Shown: positions 10,558 through 20,941, counted from the stretch's first letter. The stretch is 29,551 nucleotides of DNA from Nemertoderma westbladi (GCA_032718475.1 JAUCBJ010003455.1:1-29551); one strand, 5' to 3'. Notes: a model not told the origin generated them from the sequence alone. Numbers and translations are program-made.

Positions 10558-11850
10558 CAAAGTAAAGTACGGGACATTCGTACACAATTTTGAACTTTGA
10601 TTGCCTGTACAATGTTATCCACAGCACATATGTGCACAAAATTGTGCTTGGATTGAACTTTCGAATATCAGCTTTGATTTCGCAAAGCTTATGGCGGGAC
10701 TTAGACACTTTTGAGAAAACACCAGCTTGTCCAATTAAGGTAAAGTACGGATTCGTACGAAATGGTTTTTTTTATTTTATGATTTCAATTCTAAAGTTTA
10801 GCGAATTGTGCGCAGGTACGGTGTTGAGTTGATGTTTAGGATAAAGCTGTATTATTAAGCTTAAATAAAAATATAAATATCAGACGAATTGCTACATTGC
10901 TAATTTTTTACAGTGTGGTGTGTGTGGTAAACTATGGGACATTGCTAGGTAAAGTACGGGTTTTATGTTGTACGAATTTTATGGTCAAAATGGTCTCTTA
11001 CACTTAACATAACAGTAATTTCTGGATAATTAGTGATAATAAAGTGCAACTAAGTATTTCCAACCAAGATATGGATGTAAAATGTGGGGCGACCCACAAA
11101 TTGACCCAAAGTCTTAGCATATGGGTGCCGTTGAGGAGTTGTCTGTCATCTGTCTAATTTTTGATTGCTAATATTGTATAACTCTTGTCATTTATAGATG
11201 AAATTAAACCAAACCTGGTACGTATGAAGTCTGTCAAAAGTTTGGAAAGAATCTGAGGTTTAATGAATCAAAGGTCACATATCAGACAGTCTGTCTGTTG
11301 GTACCGATAGTTTCAAAATTTTGATAAGAACCGAAATAGGTCCGCCAATCATTGATGAAATATAACCAAACTTGGTACACATGTACCGTCATGTAGTCTG
11401 TGAAAAGTTTAGAAATTGTTTCCATTTTTCTGAAAATGTATCAATTACTGTACTTACCGATCTTCTTATCTGCTAAAAAATTTAACTATTTTTTGGTAAA
11501 GTATAGGACTTTACATGTATAAACCCAAAGATTTCTTGACTGAGGAATGATTCTCAGTTCAAATATAGACTCATATTCTTACGGCCTACTATGGCCTTAG
11601 AGTATTATAACACTCCTGGCTTTACATATTACATTAATACAGTGCACTAATATAATCGCCATTTAATGGTAAAGTATGGGACAATTTTCAATTGGCCCCC
11701 ATGATATTTCTGAGGGAGTGAAGATGAAACTAATTGTTTTATACAATGACTCAACACAAACGTGCTTTGCATTCCACTGGGTGATTAGGCTGAGTTACAT
11801 CTCTGTGAATAAACTAAAAATTTCACTATTTTAGGTAAAGTATGGGACAT
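10558..11850. repeat. Decayed ~175-bp repeat marked by GGTAAAGTAYGGGAC
   Basis: The motif ggtaaagta(t/c)gggac or a close variant appears at 10558, 10739, 10926, 10948, 11495, 11668 and 11834. Several intervals are 166-187 bp, and the one long gap (547) is about three such steps. Between motifs the sequences are strongly diverged. One other pair is visible: 'accaaac(c/t)tggtac' with 'gtctgt(c/g)aaaagttt' at about 11207 and 11370. This looks like an old tandem repeat rather than a gene. Confidence 0.5.
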
Positions 11851-12516
11851 CACATGATTAACTTTATCGATTTCATTACAGAGGAATGAAACACTGGTGA
11901 AATTAAATGAAACCAAAAAAATTCGAAAATGGGTTTGTTTTTTATTTGGTACATGCTCAGAAATGTTAATTTATTGGTCATTGGAAGTGCCTACAGGAAA
12001 CGAAACTTTTGCACACTTTTATTCACATTTTGTGCAGAGCACGTGCATAATTTGTAATTCGAGTATTTTTGAGAAACCACCTGTGTTAATACAATTTTTA
12101 GCACTGAATTCATGAAGTACGATAAATTTCGACCTAAAATAAGTATAAATTAAAAGCTACATCTCATTTTTCGAAATTAGTGGGGAGGTTGACCTTTTCA
12201 TGGAATGAGCCATTAGCCTCCTTTATATGATGTTGACAACCACGACTTTAGAGGGATTGTAATATTAATATTAAAACAATAAAATAGGACATGGGGTCTA
12301 TTCCCTCAGATACTACCTAGCATTTAGGGCCAACTTGGGCCACTGTTAGTACTCAGGCACTAGGCCCATCAAAAAACACAAAACAAAATACCAAATCGAT
12401 TTTAGTGCTACATAAACCCAACCCAACTACCACAAGAAAAATTGCACCAAACCATACAGTAACTACAGTACATTAGCCTCCTTTGAAAGTCTCAACTAAT
12501 GGTCTAGTACAAATCT

Positions 12517-13571
12517 GGGGTAAATCTTTTCGACCTACGCGTAGCTACGCGTAGTTCGACACATTGGGTCATATATCACCAGATTCAGTGTTTTAACATT
12601 AACTACGTGTAGGTGCTATGCATAACTACGCGTAGGTGCTACCCACCCAGTAACATATTACAATCAGTTCAGTACCTAAATAAGACAATACTGTATGTTC
12701 AATAGAACACATTTACAGTGTATAAACCTATCAAACGCTTTCAAAAGAAAAATATGTATCATATACCTGTAAACTCCATGTAGTGGTATTTGCTACCACA
12801 TACATATTCTTCAGCTTCACTTCATTTGATGCGCGCGCAATTATGTGTTATTGTGTTTAGAGTTCAAGAAAGGTTTATAAGGTCGATGGTTCTAATCGAT
12901 TCTCTATTGCCAATTATTGCCTTTCTTCACGAGAGAAGATCTATTTAACGTACTACCGGTAACCCGTTTGACAAGTGGGAGGGGACGACTAATTTTCTAC
13001 CACGATTTTATGTTGCGATTTTATTTTATTTCTTTTTTTTTATGAAACAATTGAATTATAGTGTAGGCCTACTCAGCTTTCGTTTAATCACTTCACCGGT
13101 AGACTGGTAGCTTATTGTACTGTATAAAATTTAAAATATCCAATGGAAACAAAGAGACTTGGTAATATACGTGGATTTTAAGTCTGCTTTTTATTCATCC
13201 CGTGTTTGTATTTGAAAGAGCCCAATATTATTTATTACCGATGGTGTATGTAGAGCGATGAGCTTCCGATTCTGTTATTCCATTTGTCTGATAATCAGAT
13301 ACCTGATGTACCGATACTTGCCAAACAACTCAACTCTTAACGGACCTGGAATGAAAAATCGTTGTTATCAGGACTGCTACGCGTAGCTACGCGTAGCGCC
13401 TACGTGAAGTGGTACGCGTAGTTTCAAAATACCTGCGCGTAGTTCCAAAATACCTACGCGTAGTTTTAAAACACCCACGAGTAGTTGTTAAAAAGGCAGT
13501 AAGTCTGGCCCTTCCGGTAAATGACAGGAATAGAAGTTACAAACTACGCGTAGGTCGAAAAGATTTACCCC
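12517..13571. mobile_element. ~1.05-kb non-autonomous TIR element with CTACGCGTAG clusters
   Basis: The left end GGGGTAAATCTTTTCGACCT, then ACGCGTAG, is matched exactly by the reverse complement of the right end at 13544-13571. Directly outside are matching bases: caaatctg ends at 12517 on the left and starts at 13571 on the right. That fits an 8-bp target duplication if the outermost G/C is counted in it. Both subterminal regions carry clusters of the perfect palindrome CTACGCGTAG or close forms (12534-12640 and 13377-13555). The flanks, joined, resemble 10336-10385, which has no insertion: 'atggtctagcac...tttttagcttgaacgg' against 'atggtctagtac...gtttcagcttgaacgg'. No coding capacity. The superfamily is uncertain; an 8-bp duplication is compatible with hAT or Merlin. 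Confidence 0.8.
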
Positions 13572-13777
13572 AAATCTGGCAAGTTTCAGCTTGAACGGAA
13601 TGAAAGTAAAGAAATTAGAGGACATTTAATGTTTAGCACCTTAGCGCCGGACAGGCGTACTGTAGAAGTCTGTATAAAGTGGAGAGTTCCTGAGAAATAA
13701 GACAGAACGACACGTGGTTGGGATAGTGGTATCCCTACCCGTATGCTAAGCTCTCATAACTTCGTGCCTCGCCCAAT

Positions 13778-14590
13778 AGATGTGCTGATATTCTGAATTA
13801 ATTGTTTCATCACGATGACGGTAGGTGGCGCACAGATAATATAATGCCACTTCATCCGTTACCATAACAACGTACACACTAGCTATACTGCACAGGAGAA
13901 AAGATACGGCATCAACATACTGATTTAATTTAATGCTGTTGCGTCTGGCCTGTGATCAGCTCAATTTTAGTAAACTTTCCAAGACAATTCTTAACTCAGC
14001 CATATCTACCGGTACCTTATTTCTTTACGCTTGTGAAGTTGTAAATTGCCAACTTGATTATTAACTCTCATCATCCCTCACCTTTTTTAGTGCTATAGAG
14101 CAGGGTAGGTTGGTTGATTTGTATACTTCTGTACTTGTATATAACCTTGTAATTGTGGTGGGTGTGGCTTTGCTTGTATATGTGGTGTGTGGACTGGCCA
14201 TTGGCAATGCAACGCAATGCACGTACAATGTTATCAATGTGTTCAGGTACAGTGGTAAGTTAAATTACCCTACACGTCTCTGTGTGTATCGATCGAATGG
14301 TGAGACAATTTTGGCATCGGATAGTTACGCAGTTCGTAGTCGTACTTGGGCAAGCCTTCTTCTTCTTATAAATGAATACATAACCATTTGGCGGTTAATA
14401 TCGCAGAGGTAGGCAGGTGTAGGGTTGGTATAATTTAGAGATATGAAGGGGCGACGGTAGAATATACCGGTACCTTCCTGCTCTACTTACGGTAGGACAA
14501 CCCGTTTATTTTGATACGGTTCTGTCTGTATTTGTAAATATTAAATTTGCTAATAAAATAAACTATATATCGTATATAAATTTCGAGACA
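13778..14590. other. Upstream region of ENKD1
   Basis: Contains the presumed promoter and 5' untranslated region of the ENKD1 gene. 'accggtacc' occurs at about 14008 and 14467. A tatataaa sequence at about 14572 is only ~15 bases before the ATG, too close to be a normal TATA box for this start. A 100-codon frame at 14110-14412 has no recognisable features and I do not call it a gene. Confidence 0.4.
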
Positions 14591-15269
14591 ATGATTCTAT
14601 CAGGTCCCATTGTTCGGGACCCGAAACCGGGTGATTTCCGATTCACGAACCCGAGATCCGGCTCGGTTTCCGCTCGGCTCGACTACGATATGCGCCCGCG
14701 AGTTACCGCCGAGGCCAAACCGATCGCGGACATGCACAAGGGCTCGGTGGGGCTGCTGTTCGGTCTGGACCCCTGTCAGATCCGGACCGGATGGCGCCCC
14801 GACCCCCCGAAGAACTACATGAGGGAGAATCTCCGTCGGATGAAGGAAATTCAACGGAGTGCGCGGATGCGACACGAAGAGGCGGAAAGACGGAAAAACG
14901 TACCGGTTAAAGTTCTCCCACAGAGCGAAAGATACTCTCAGATTCCTTCTAAAGTAAACCTAGAACTTCAGGTGCCGGCCACGCCACGCCCCGGGGCGGA
15001 TAAGTTCTTAAAGGCGCATGCGCGAACAGGGGGGAGAGTGTCGCCGAACTTTATAACTAATAACCGCGCGGTCATTGACCGGGTGGCTCAGCCAAGAAGG
15101 AATGTTCTGCAGCAACAGAGACAGGCAGAGGAACTGGCAGTGGATCGGGATCTGTTTATCCAGGGTAGGAAGGGGTTGGTTCCCAACTATTTGCGTTCCA
15201 GGCAACGGCAATGGGCTGCTGATGAGGAACGTCGGGTTAAGAATATCCCGGACCCGGATATGCCGCCTG
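14591..15269 (+). CDS. ENKD1: Enkurin domain-containing protein 1, exon 1
   Basis: Codes for residues 1-226 and the first base of codon 227. The start MILSGPIVRDP aligns with the conserved 'ISGPIPPDP' opening of vertebrate ENKD1, and the ATG has A at -3. Further family landmarks are ENLRRMKEIQRSARMRHEE (~76-94, vertebrate 'ENLRRIREIQRR'), SERYSQIPSKVNLELQVP (~109-126), FLKAHARTGG (~136-145), VLQQQRQAEEL (~171-181), GLVPNYLRSRQRQW (~195-208) and PDPDMPPG at the junction. The exon ends CCG CCT G followed by gttagt, a good 5' splice site. ENKD1 is a microtubule-associated protein of centrioles and basal bodies that supports ciliogenesis in vertebrates (established knowledge). The base composition is clearly more GC-rich than the surroundings, as expected for a constrained exon. 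Joined with 19583-19812 it gives 302 residues, a little shorter than the human protein (about 346). Confidence 0.93.
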
Positions 15270-15560
15270 GTTAGTTCGTACCCACACGCTACAGCTTTCA
15301 ATGCTTTCATACAGAACGTTTAGATTTCGTTTTTTTAATAGATAAATCCTTCGGTTTTTATATTTATTAATAGGAATTTACTTTCATTCAGGTAGTTGAG
15401 GATTGGTGAGAAAAAGGGACTCTGTGAAGTGAGACCGGTGGGCATGTTAGGACTACGCCCCTCTAAAAGGGTGTCGTCGCGTTACGGCTACTGTCACGCT
15501 GCGGCAAATTTTGTGGGAGAGTAGCCGTAACGCGACTTTTAAAGTCGCGGAACGGCTAAT

Positions 15561-16565
15561 CTAAAAGTCGCGTTACGGCTAATCTATTGTCTTGGTTTTA
15601 CATAGGGAATCATTATCAATATTATTCTATGGTGTTTACGTACATGAGGTACACATTTTTTTATGTAATAATGTTTTACAGCATGGGAGTATCCAGGGGG
15701 AGTGGGGGGGGGGGGGGGGGATTTTACCGTCTTTCCTATGTTCTTCGACAACCGAACATCCTTAGTTACAGTCTCAAGCACAGGTACGGATGACGTACTG
15801 ATTTGAATTTACTTTCATTTTGTCATTCCCCAACTGCGTTATATATAACTTTGCAATTCTCCTTGCTACGCATTCCCACGCTTTATATTTGTACTGGTCG
15901 TACTTACTGGATAACAATGAACAATTTTGGCAAAGCGCAAAAGGTTCACAGTAAGAAACTCTTTGGGCAAATCAGGACCGTCAGGGAGGATGGCCCTTGG
16001 AGGATGGGGTCATCCTCGTCGTCATTTTCATCGAGACGTCATCCAAAAGATGATGTCTCCGGACCGGGGCGGCCGAGGGTCTCGAAGGCAACTCTATTCG
16101 GCTCCCTCTGCGGCACGGCCCCCCGCCCTAAGGGTCTGTTGGAGGTAACTTTGGGCGAGGGGGTCAACCACTGTGGCATCCCCTTCCACAAGCTTCCTAC
16201 AATGGTTTTAAACTTAGGTTTTGGATTAACCGGAACGACGTTTTTCGTGGCGTATTCATAATTACAGGATTAATGAAGGCAAGGAAGGGACTTTCACCAC
16301 GTGGATATAAAAATGGAAGTTAAATAATCAACTTCCATTTTTTTTATCCACGTGGTGAAAGACGAGTACAATGGTTTTTGCAGTAAAGATACACTTAATA
16401 ATACCGCATTCAATACCTGTGGAACCTGATGAAAAGGATATATTATTGTATTTTTCTGTTAATCGAAATAATTGGACAAGTCAAGTCAACTGCTGAATAA
16501 ATAATATTGATAATGATTCCCTCTGAAAAACCGAGACAATATATTAGCCGTATCGCGACTTTTAG
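15561..16565. mobile_element. ~1.0-kb inverted-repeat element in the ENKD1 intron
   Basis: The arm 15561-15627 (ctaaaagtcgcgttacggct, then aatctattgtcttggtttta and a gggaatcattatcaatatta end) is repeated inverted at 16503-16565 with few mismatches. Just outside the left arm, GTCGCGTTACGGCTA and its inverse TAGCCGTAACGCGAC recur (15476-15560), making an additional ~18-bp hairpin at 15522-15558. The right side carries TCGCGTTACGCTAC-like sequence to about 16584. Long G and C runs lie at 15704-15720 and 16616-16634. This is probably a non-autonomous transposon or foldback element. It encloses the open frame described under findings. Confidence 0.65.
16291..16361. repeat. Long perfect-type hairpin (31/32-bp arms, 8-base loop)
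   Basis: Left arm 16291-16321 (ctttcaccacgtggatataa, aaatggaagtt) and right arm 16330-16361 (aacttccatttttttt, atccacgtggtgaaag) are complementary except at the A/T-rich middle. The loop is aaataatc. Each arm contains CCACGTGG, itself a perfect palindrome with an E-box core. It could be a tiny foldback MITE or a transcribed hairpin. Confidence 0.85.
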
Positions 16566-16615
16566 AGTAGCGTAACGCGACAGTGCAGTGTTGTCGTACC
16601 CCTTCAAAAGTACCA

Positions 16616-16634
16616 CCCCCCCCCCCCCCCCCCC
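16616..16634. repeat. 19-base C homopolymer
   Basis: An uninterrupted C run beside the right end of the intronic inverted-repeat element. Its length is probably uncertain in the assembly. Confidence 0.95.
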
Positions 16635-16672
16635 GGCCATATACCATATTGCACATTGTCCCGGGATTCAAA

Positions 16673-16790
16673 GCAGAACCATGGCCCCTTATGGTAGAAT
16701 CCCCCCAGGGCAGGGCAATTATTCTTTGCGAGCAGAACCATGGCCCCTTATGGTAGAATCCCCCCAGGGCAGGGCAATTATTCTTTGCGC
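16673..16790. repeat. 59-bp tandem duplication, two copies
   Basis: Two virtually identical copies begin gcagaaccatggccccttat at 16673 and 16732. Each ends in gggcaattattctttgcg. The near-absence of differences points to a recent duplication. Confidence 0.95.
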
Positions 16791-17284
16791 TAGTTATACT
16801 GTGTAAATATTTTTACCAACGCGGAACAAGGAAAGAAACAATTTATATTATTACTCAAAGAAGAAATTATATAATATACTGGCATAGTTTTATGGGGAAA
16901 GTCTGGTTGAGATCTAATAAACCCATTGCCAGTGTGTCTACTTGCTATTGTTAGTTGAGTAAAGATTGATTATCATACCCTGAGCGATCAGTCAGTTATT
17001 GTTACCGTGGCAACCGAAAACCTTTGGAAATACTGTGAGACATTTTGCTATATATAACTAAAAAAATCACGCATAATTATTATACCGGACCGCTGTTTTG
17101 AACTTTTGGCTAACGCAAAATAGACCACCATTGATTGCCGCAACAGTGGTAATGATCCTAAGACTATTCCGTCTAGGTCCCTTAATGTCCCTGTCAATGA
17201 CTTTTCAATTTATGTAAAATAAATTTAACCTGCAAAGTACTGAATTCAATTACGTTCGATGTTTCACCTTCCTTTCAATTTTGG

Positions 17285-17460
17285 AGATATTTTGGGGGGC
17301 TTTCGACGCAATCAAAATTCAACAGCTGATTTACTCCCTAAAATAAAACATGTTCTATTGTGTTTAGTTTATTATTTTGGTTAGAATAACGAGCCATTGT
17401 AACCTGCTCCTTTCCCTAAATTGATAATTTGATATTGAGGCGAGATATTTTAGATTTTGT
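17285..17460. repeat. Dispersed repeat flanking the minisatellite
   Basis: Part of it (17351-17457; 'gaataacgagccattgtaac', 'ctgctcctttccct') recurs in the same orientation at 25202-25313. A longer part recurs inverted at about 29265-29445 (shared landmarks 'gacgcaatcaaaat', 'ccctaaaataaaac', 'aattgataattt', 'gaggcgagatatt'). Bases just right of the minisatellite (19095-19118, 'atcagctattatttgcgtcg') resemble the inverse of 17298-17330. So the minisatellite may lie inside a TIR element of this family. Confidence 0.7.
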
Positions 17461-17500
17461 CTTTCACCTTTGAATATTATTTTCAATAATCTTGCCAAAT

Positions 17501-19094
17501 CGCGTCGTGTATCGTTCGTTGCCATATTCCACAATGGCCGCGTCGTGTATCGTTCGTTGCCATATTCCACAATGGCCGCGTCGTGTATCGTTCGTTGCCA
17601 TATTCCACAATGGCCGCGTCGTGTATCGTTCGTTGCCATATTCCACAATGGCCGCGTCGTGTATCGTTCGTTGCCATATTCCACAATGGCCGCGTCGTGT
17701 ATCGTTCGTTGCCATATTCCACAATGGCCGTGTCGTGTATCGTTCGTTGCCATATTCCACAATGGCCGCGTCGTGTATCGTTCGTTGCCATATTCCACAA
17801 TGGCCGCGTCGTATATCGTTCGTTGCCATGTTCCACAATGGCCGCGTCGTGTATCGTTCGTTGCCATATTCCACAATGGCCGCGTCGTGTATCGTTCGTT
17901 GCCATATTCCACAATGGCCGCGTCGTGTATCGTTCGTTGCCATATTCCACAATGGCCGCGTCGTGTATCGTTCGTTGCCATATTCCACAATGGCCGCGTC
18001 GTGTATCGTTCGTTGCCATATTCCACAATGGCCGCGTCGTGTATCGTTCGTTGCCATATTCCACAATGGCCGCGTCGTGTATCGTTCGTTGCCATATTCC
18101 ACAATGGCCGCGTCGTGTATCGTTCGTTGCCATGTTCCACAATGGCCGCGTCGTGTATCGTTCGTTGCCATATTCCACAATGGCCGCGTCGTGTATCGTT
18201 CGTTGCCATATTCCACAATGGCCGCGTCGTGTATCGTTCGTTGCCATATTCCACAATGGCCGCGTCGTGTATCGTTCGTTGCCATATTCCACAATGGCCG
18301 CGTCGTGTATCGTTCGTTGCCATATTCCACAATGGCCGCGTCGTGTATCGTTCGTTGCCATATTCCACAATGGCCGCGTCGTGTATCGTTCGTTGCCATA
18401 TTCCACAATGGCCGCGTCGTGTATCGTTCGTTGCCATATTCCACAATGGCCGCGTCGTGTATCGTTCGTTGCCATATTCCACAATGGCCGCGTCGTGTAT
18501 CGTTCGTTGCCATATTCCACAATGGCCGCGTCGTGTATCGTTCGTTGCCATGTTCCACAATGGCCGCGTCGTGTATCGTTCGTTGCCATATTCCACAATG
18601 GCCGCGTCGTGTATCGTTCGTTGCCATATTCCACAATGGCCGCGTCGTGTATCGTTCGTTGCCATATTCCACAATGGCCGCGTCGTGTATCGTTCGTTGC
18701 CATATTCCACAATGGCCGCGTCGTGTATCGTTCGTTGCCATATTCCACAATGGCCGCGTCGTGTATCGTTCGTTGCCATATTCCACAATGGCCGCGTCGT
18801 GTATCGTTCGTTGCCATATTCCACAATGGCCGCGTCGTGTATCGTTCGTTGCCATATTCCACAATGGCCGCGTCGTGTATCGTTCGTTGCCATGTTCCAC
18901 AATGGCCGCGTCGTGTATCGTTCGTTGCCATATTCCACAATGACCGCGTCGTGTATCGTTCGTTGCCATATTCCACAATGGCCGCGTCGTGTATCGTTCG
19001 TTGCCATGTTCCACAATGGCCGCGTCGTGTATCGTTCGTTGCCATATTCCACAATGGCCGCGTCGTGTATCGTTCGTTGCCATATTCCACAATC
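17501..19094. repeat. 38-bp minisatellite, about 42 copies
   Basis: Units begin cgcgtcgtgtatcgttcgtt and continue gccatattccacaatggc, an exact 38-bp period from 17501 to 19094. Nearly all units are identical. Variants are single changes such as gccatg for gccata (17827, 18131, 18549, 18891, 19005 region), gtgtcg at about 17729, gtatat at about 17810 and tgaccg at about 18941. Since 38 is not a multiple of three and the unit has no stop in its 114-base cycle on either strand, all six frames are open for about 480-590 codons. None of these is a gene. Each unit has five CpG dinucleotides and a GCCAT...ATGGC inverted pair. The array lies inside the ENKD1 intron. Confidence 0.97.
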
Positions 19095-19143
19095 ATCAGC
19101 TATTATTTGCGTCGAGTTTCCCCTGTAGGGGCCTGTAGACACA

Positions 19144-19168
19144 CCCCCCCCCCCCCCCCCCCCCCCCC
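19144..19168. repeat. 25-base C homopolymer
   Basis: An uninterrupted C run about 50 bases after the end of the 38-bp array, within the ENKD1 intron. Confidence 0.95.
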
Positions 19169-19582
19169 AATCCCCCTGATTGAGTCACAGTTATTGTGGC
19201 GATTCATTATTCTGGAACATCACACTAATTCCAAGTTTCTCATCCCTACAGTTCTGTATGCTCTGTATTTTATTGCGTCACTTCCCGTAGGATTTCCATG
19301 AATATGATCCTCAAATTAATTCTTTACTTTGTTTGGTCATTCCGAAGTCAATTTAGAATCCAAAAAACGTTGTTTCGATTGATTGTGAATTATTTTTTGT
19401 TTTATTAGACTAGATTTACCCGGAGTAGTTCGTAGACACACAGAGACTAGAGGCGATATGTAATATTCCAAATTGATATTATAATATAAGTGAATTTGAA
19501 TCTACGTTTAGAGAATAATAATGAGACTAAAATCATTATTTATATTATAATAATATTATTTGTGATATTATTATGTTATTAG

Positions 19583-19812
19583 GCCATCGGCAGATATCGG
19601 AAGAAGAGAGACAAGATACAATGCGAATCCTTCTATCTAACCTCAAACAGACTCAGGATCAAGTGGTAATGTTACCACTGACTCCGGACACTGTCCGACT
19701 GAGAATCCGGAGACAGGAACTCGAGAAACGTCTCAACGAACTCGAAGAGGCCATTAAAGTATTCGAGAGACCCAAAGTATTTGTGAAACTCGACGCACCG
19801 CTTCTGTATTAG
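19583..19812 (+). CDS. ENKD1: Enkurin domain-containing protein 1, exon 2 (C-terminus)
   Basis: Completes the glycine codon begun in exon 1 and encodes the last 75 residues, ending at the TAG 19810-19812. The translation GHRQISEEERQDTMRILLSN, then QDQVVMLPLTPDTVRLRIRR, and finally LNELEEAIKVFERPKVFVKL matches the ENKD1 C-terminal enkurin domain (vertebrate 'LEEAIKIFSRPKVFVKMDD'). It is helical and charged, with a coiled-coil-like pattern around RRQELEKRLNELEEAIKVF. The acceptor is ttattatgttattag. Enkurin domains bind partners such as calmodulin-linked or microtubule proteins (family knowledge). An in-frame ATG ten bases upstream of the acceptor is intronic and not a start. Strong match; no frame damage. 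Confidence 0.93.
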
Positions 19813-19861
19813 TTGCCCAGGTGATGGATTCATTAATTAGGCATGGGGCCTTGTATTGATT

Positions 19862-19867
19862 AATAAA
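19862..19867 (+). terminator. Polyadenylation signal AATAAA of ENKD1
   Basis: AATAAA 50 bases after the ENKD1 stop codon, followed by a GT-rich stretch (ttggttgtaaataattgtgt) suitable as a downstream element. Confidence 0.7.
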
Positions 19868-20941
19868 CCATCTACGTGACTTGGTTGTAAATAATTGTGT
19901 TTATTTTGCCTACTTAAACGTGCTTATATATTCGTATTTATTGTATAATTTATAATAACTGAGTAATTATTGAAACCCATTACAATACATTATATTGCGA
20001 GTTATTTCTGTTTATATTTGGCCTAATAGGAGCGGCGTAGTATGATGGCTTGAGATGTAAAACAGTTAACCTTTCAGTTTGGTAAAATGCTACCCAATGC
20101 TACCGTATGCACTGGGGAATAATTAACTATCCGACCCCAATAATGAATTATAACGAACCGGGGTGTTTGTGTTTGTGTGTGTGGGGGTGTGTAGGTGTGT
20201 AACCATCCAGTATCTCGAAAACTCAAGCAGGTACGCAATAATTGTAAACCCGACTATTTATCAATTAGCTGTCATCAACTCAGGCTAAGCTTAATTATAA
20301 TGTAAAGGCTTAGTAGGTTTTGTATATCTGGGACGTTTACAACAGCTGTCAATTAAATTAACAAAACCAGAAAACTGAACCAGGGTGCTGCCAGCCGGGT
20401 ACCAACGGCTGTTGGGTAGACTTAATGGAAGATTTCACAAACTTTCATAGGAGGTTATACATTATGTACATTATATTGGTTGCTCCGATGTTTTTATTAG
20501 GCTAACTGATAATGTATTAGGTATAAATAATTGGGGTTCTTTATTTTATTTATCTAATACAGAAGACCCCTCCGCAGAATAAACTGGTGTTTGGGGCCGT
20601 TTCCCAGGTTGCGGATATGGATACCATTTCAGACATCATCGCAGTAATTGTGATTATGTTTGTTTGCCTAGGCGAATGTGTATTACATTAAATGGGAGGC
20701 AGATTTTTGGTTGATGCAAGTCATTCTTGGTTTGCATCTTCCAATCCCATCTGTTTCTTGGAGTCTGTTTAAGACAGGTTCATTCAAAGCCACCTTGATA
20801 GCGTTCTAGTAAAAAATAAGAGAAATTAGTACCGTTAACAAACAATTCAATTAATTTGAGCAGCAGTGATACGATTGCAACAGGAAAAAACATCAATTAA
20901 CTACAACGTAAATATATACAAAACATATACGACAATAAATA
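19868..20941. other. Intergenic region between ENKD1 and the gamma-SNAP exon
   Basis: No exon seen on either strand. It includes a GT-rich patch at 20160-20203 (gtttgtgtgtgtgggggtgtgt). The adjoining genes are convergent, ENKD1 on plus and gamma-SNAP on minus, so both 3' ends lie here. Confidence 0.5.

Larger units (their letters stand above)
9234..13777. mobile_element. ~4.5-kb TIR-bounded repeat composite
   Basis: The left border (GGGACGAGCCACGAAGGTAA, then GCGAGCTTAGCATATGGGTA and CCACTATC) is repeated inverted at the right border. The reverse complement of 13723-13777 reads GGGCGAGGCACGAAGTTATG, then AGAGCTTAGCATACGGGTA and ACCACTATCCC. Identity is high but not perfect, so it is old. An internal partial copy, 'cttagcatatgggtgcc', lies at about 11115. 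I found no clear target duplication and no intact protein gene, so the element would be non-autonomous. Other contents are a decayed ~175-bp repeat (10560-11850) and a nested younger element (12517-13571). A single 4.5-kb element is an inference; two independent terminal fragments would look similar. Confidence 0.55.
15270..19582 (+). other. ENKD1: ENKD1 intron (4.3 kb, phase 1)
   Basis: It begins gttagt and ends ttatgttattag, so it follows the GT-AG rule, and it splits a glycine codon (G|GC). The join restores MPPGHRQISEEERQ, matching the vertebrate 'MPPGHTRMPENQR' region. The intron is almost entirely repeats. In order these are an inverted-repeat element (15561-16565), a hairpin (16291-16361), a C run, a two-copy 59-bp repeat, a dispersed repeat and the 38-bp minisatellite. 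Confidence 0.9.

Noticed and set aside
14110-14412. 100-codon frame with hydrophobic N-terminus upstream of ENKD1
   Set aside because: No recognisable family, weak composition evidence, and it lies in the presumed promoter/5' untranslated region; chance frame is likelier.
17364-19301. Six overlapping long open frames of about 480-590 codons on both strands
   Set aside because: They are a consequence of a stop-free 38-bp tandem repeat whose length is not a multiple of three; the ENKD1 intron spans them. No protein family is visible.
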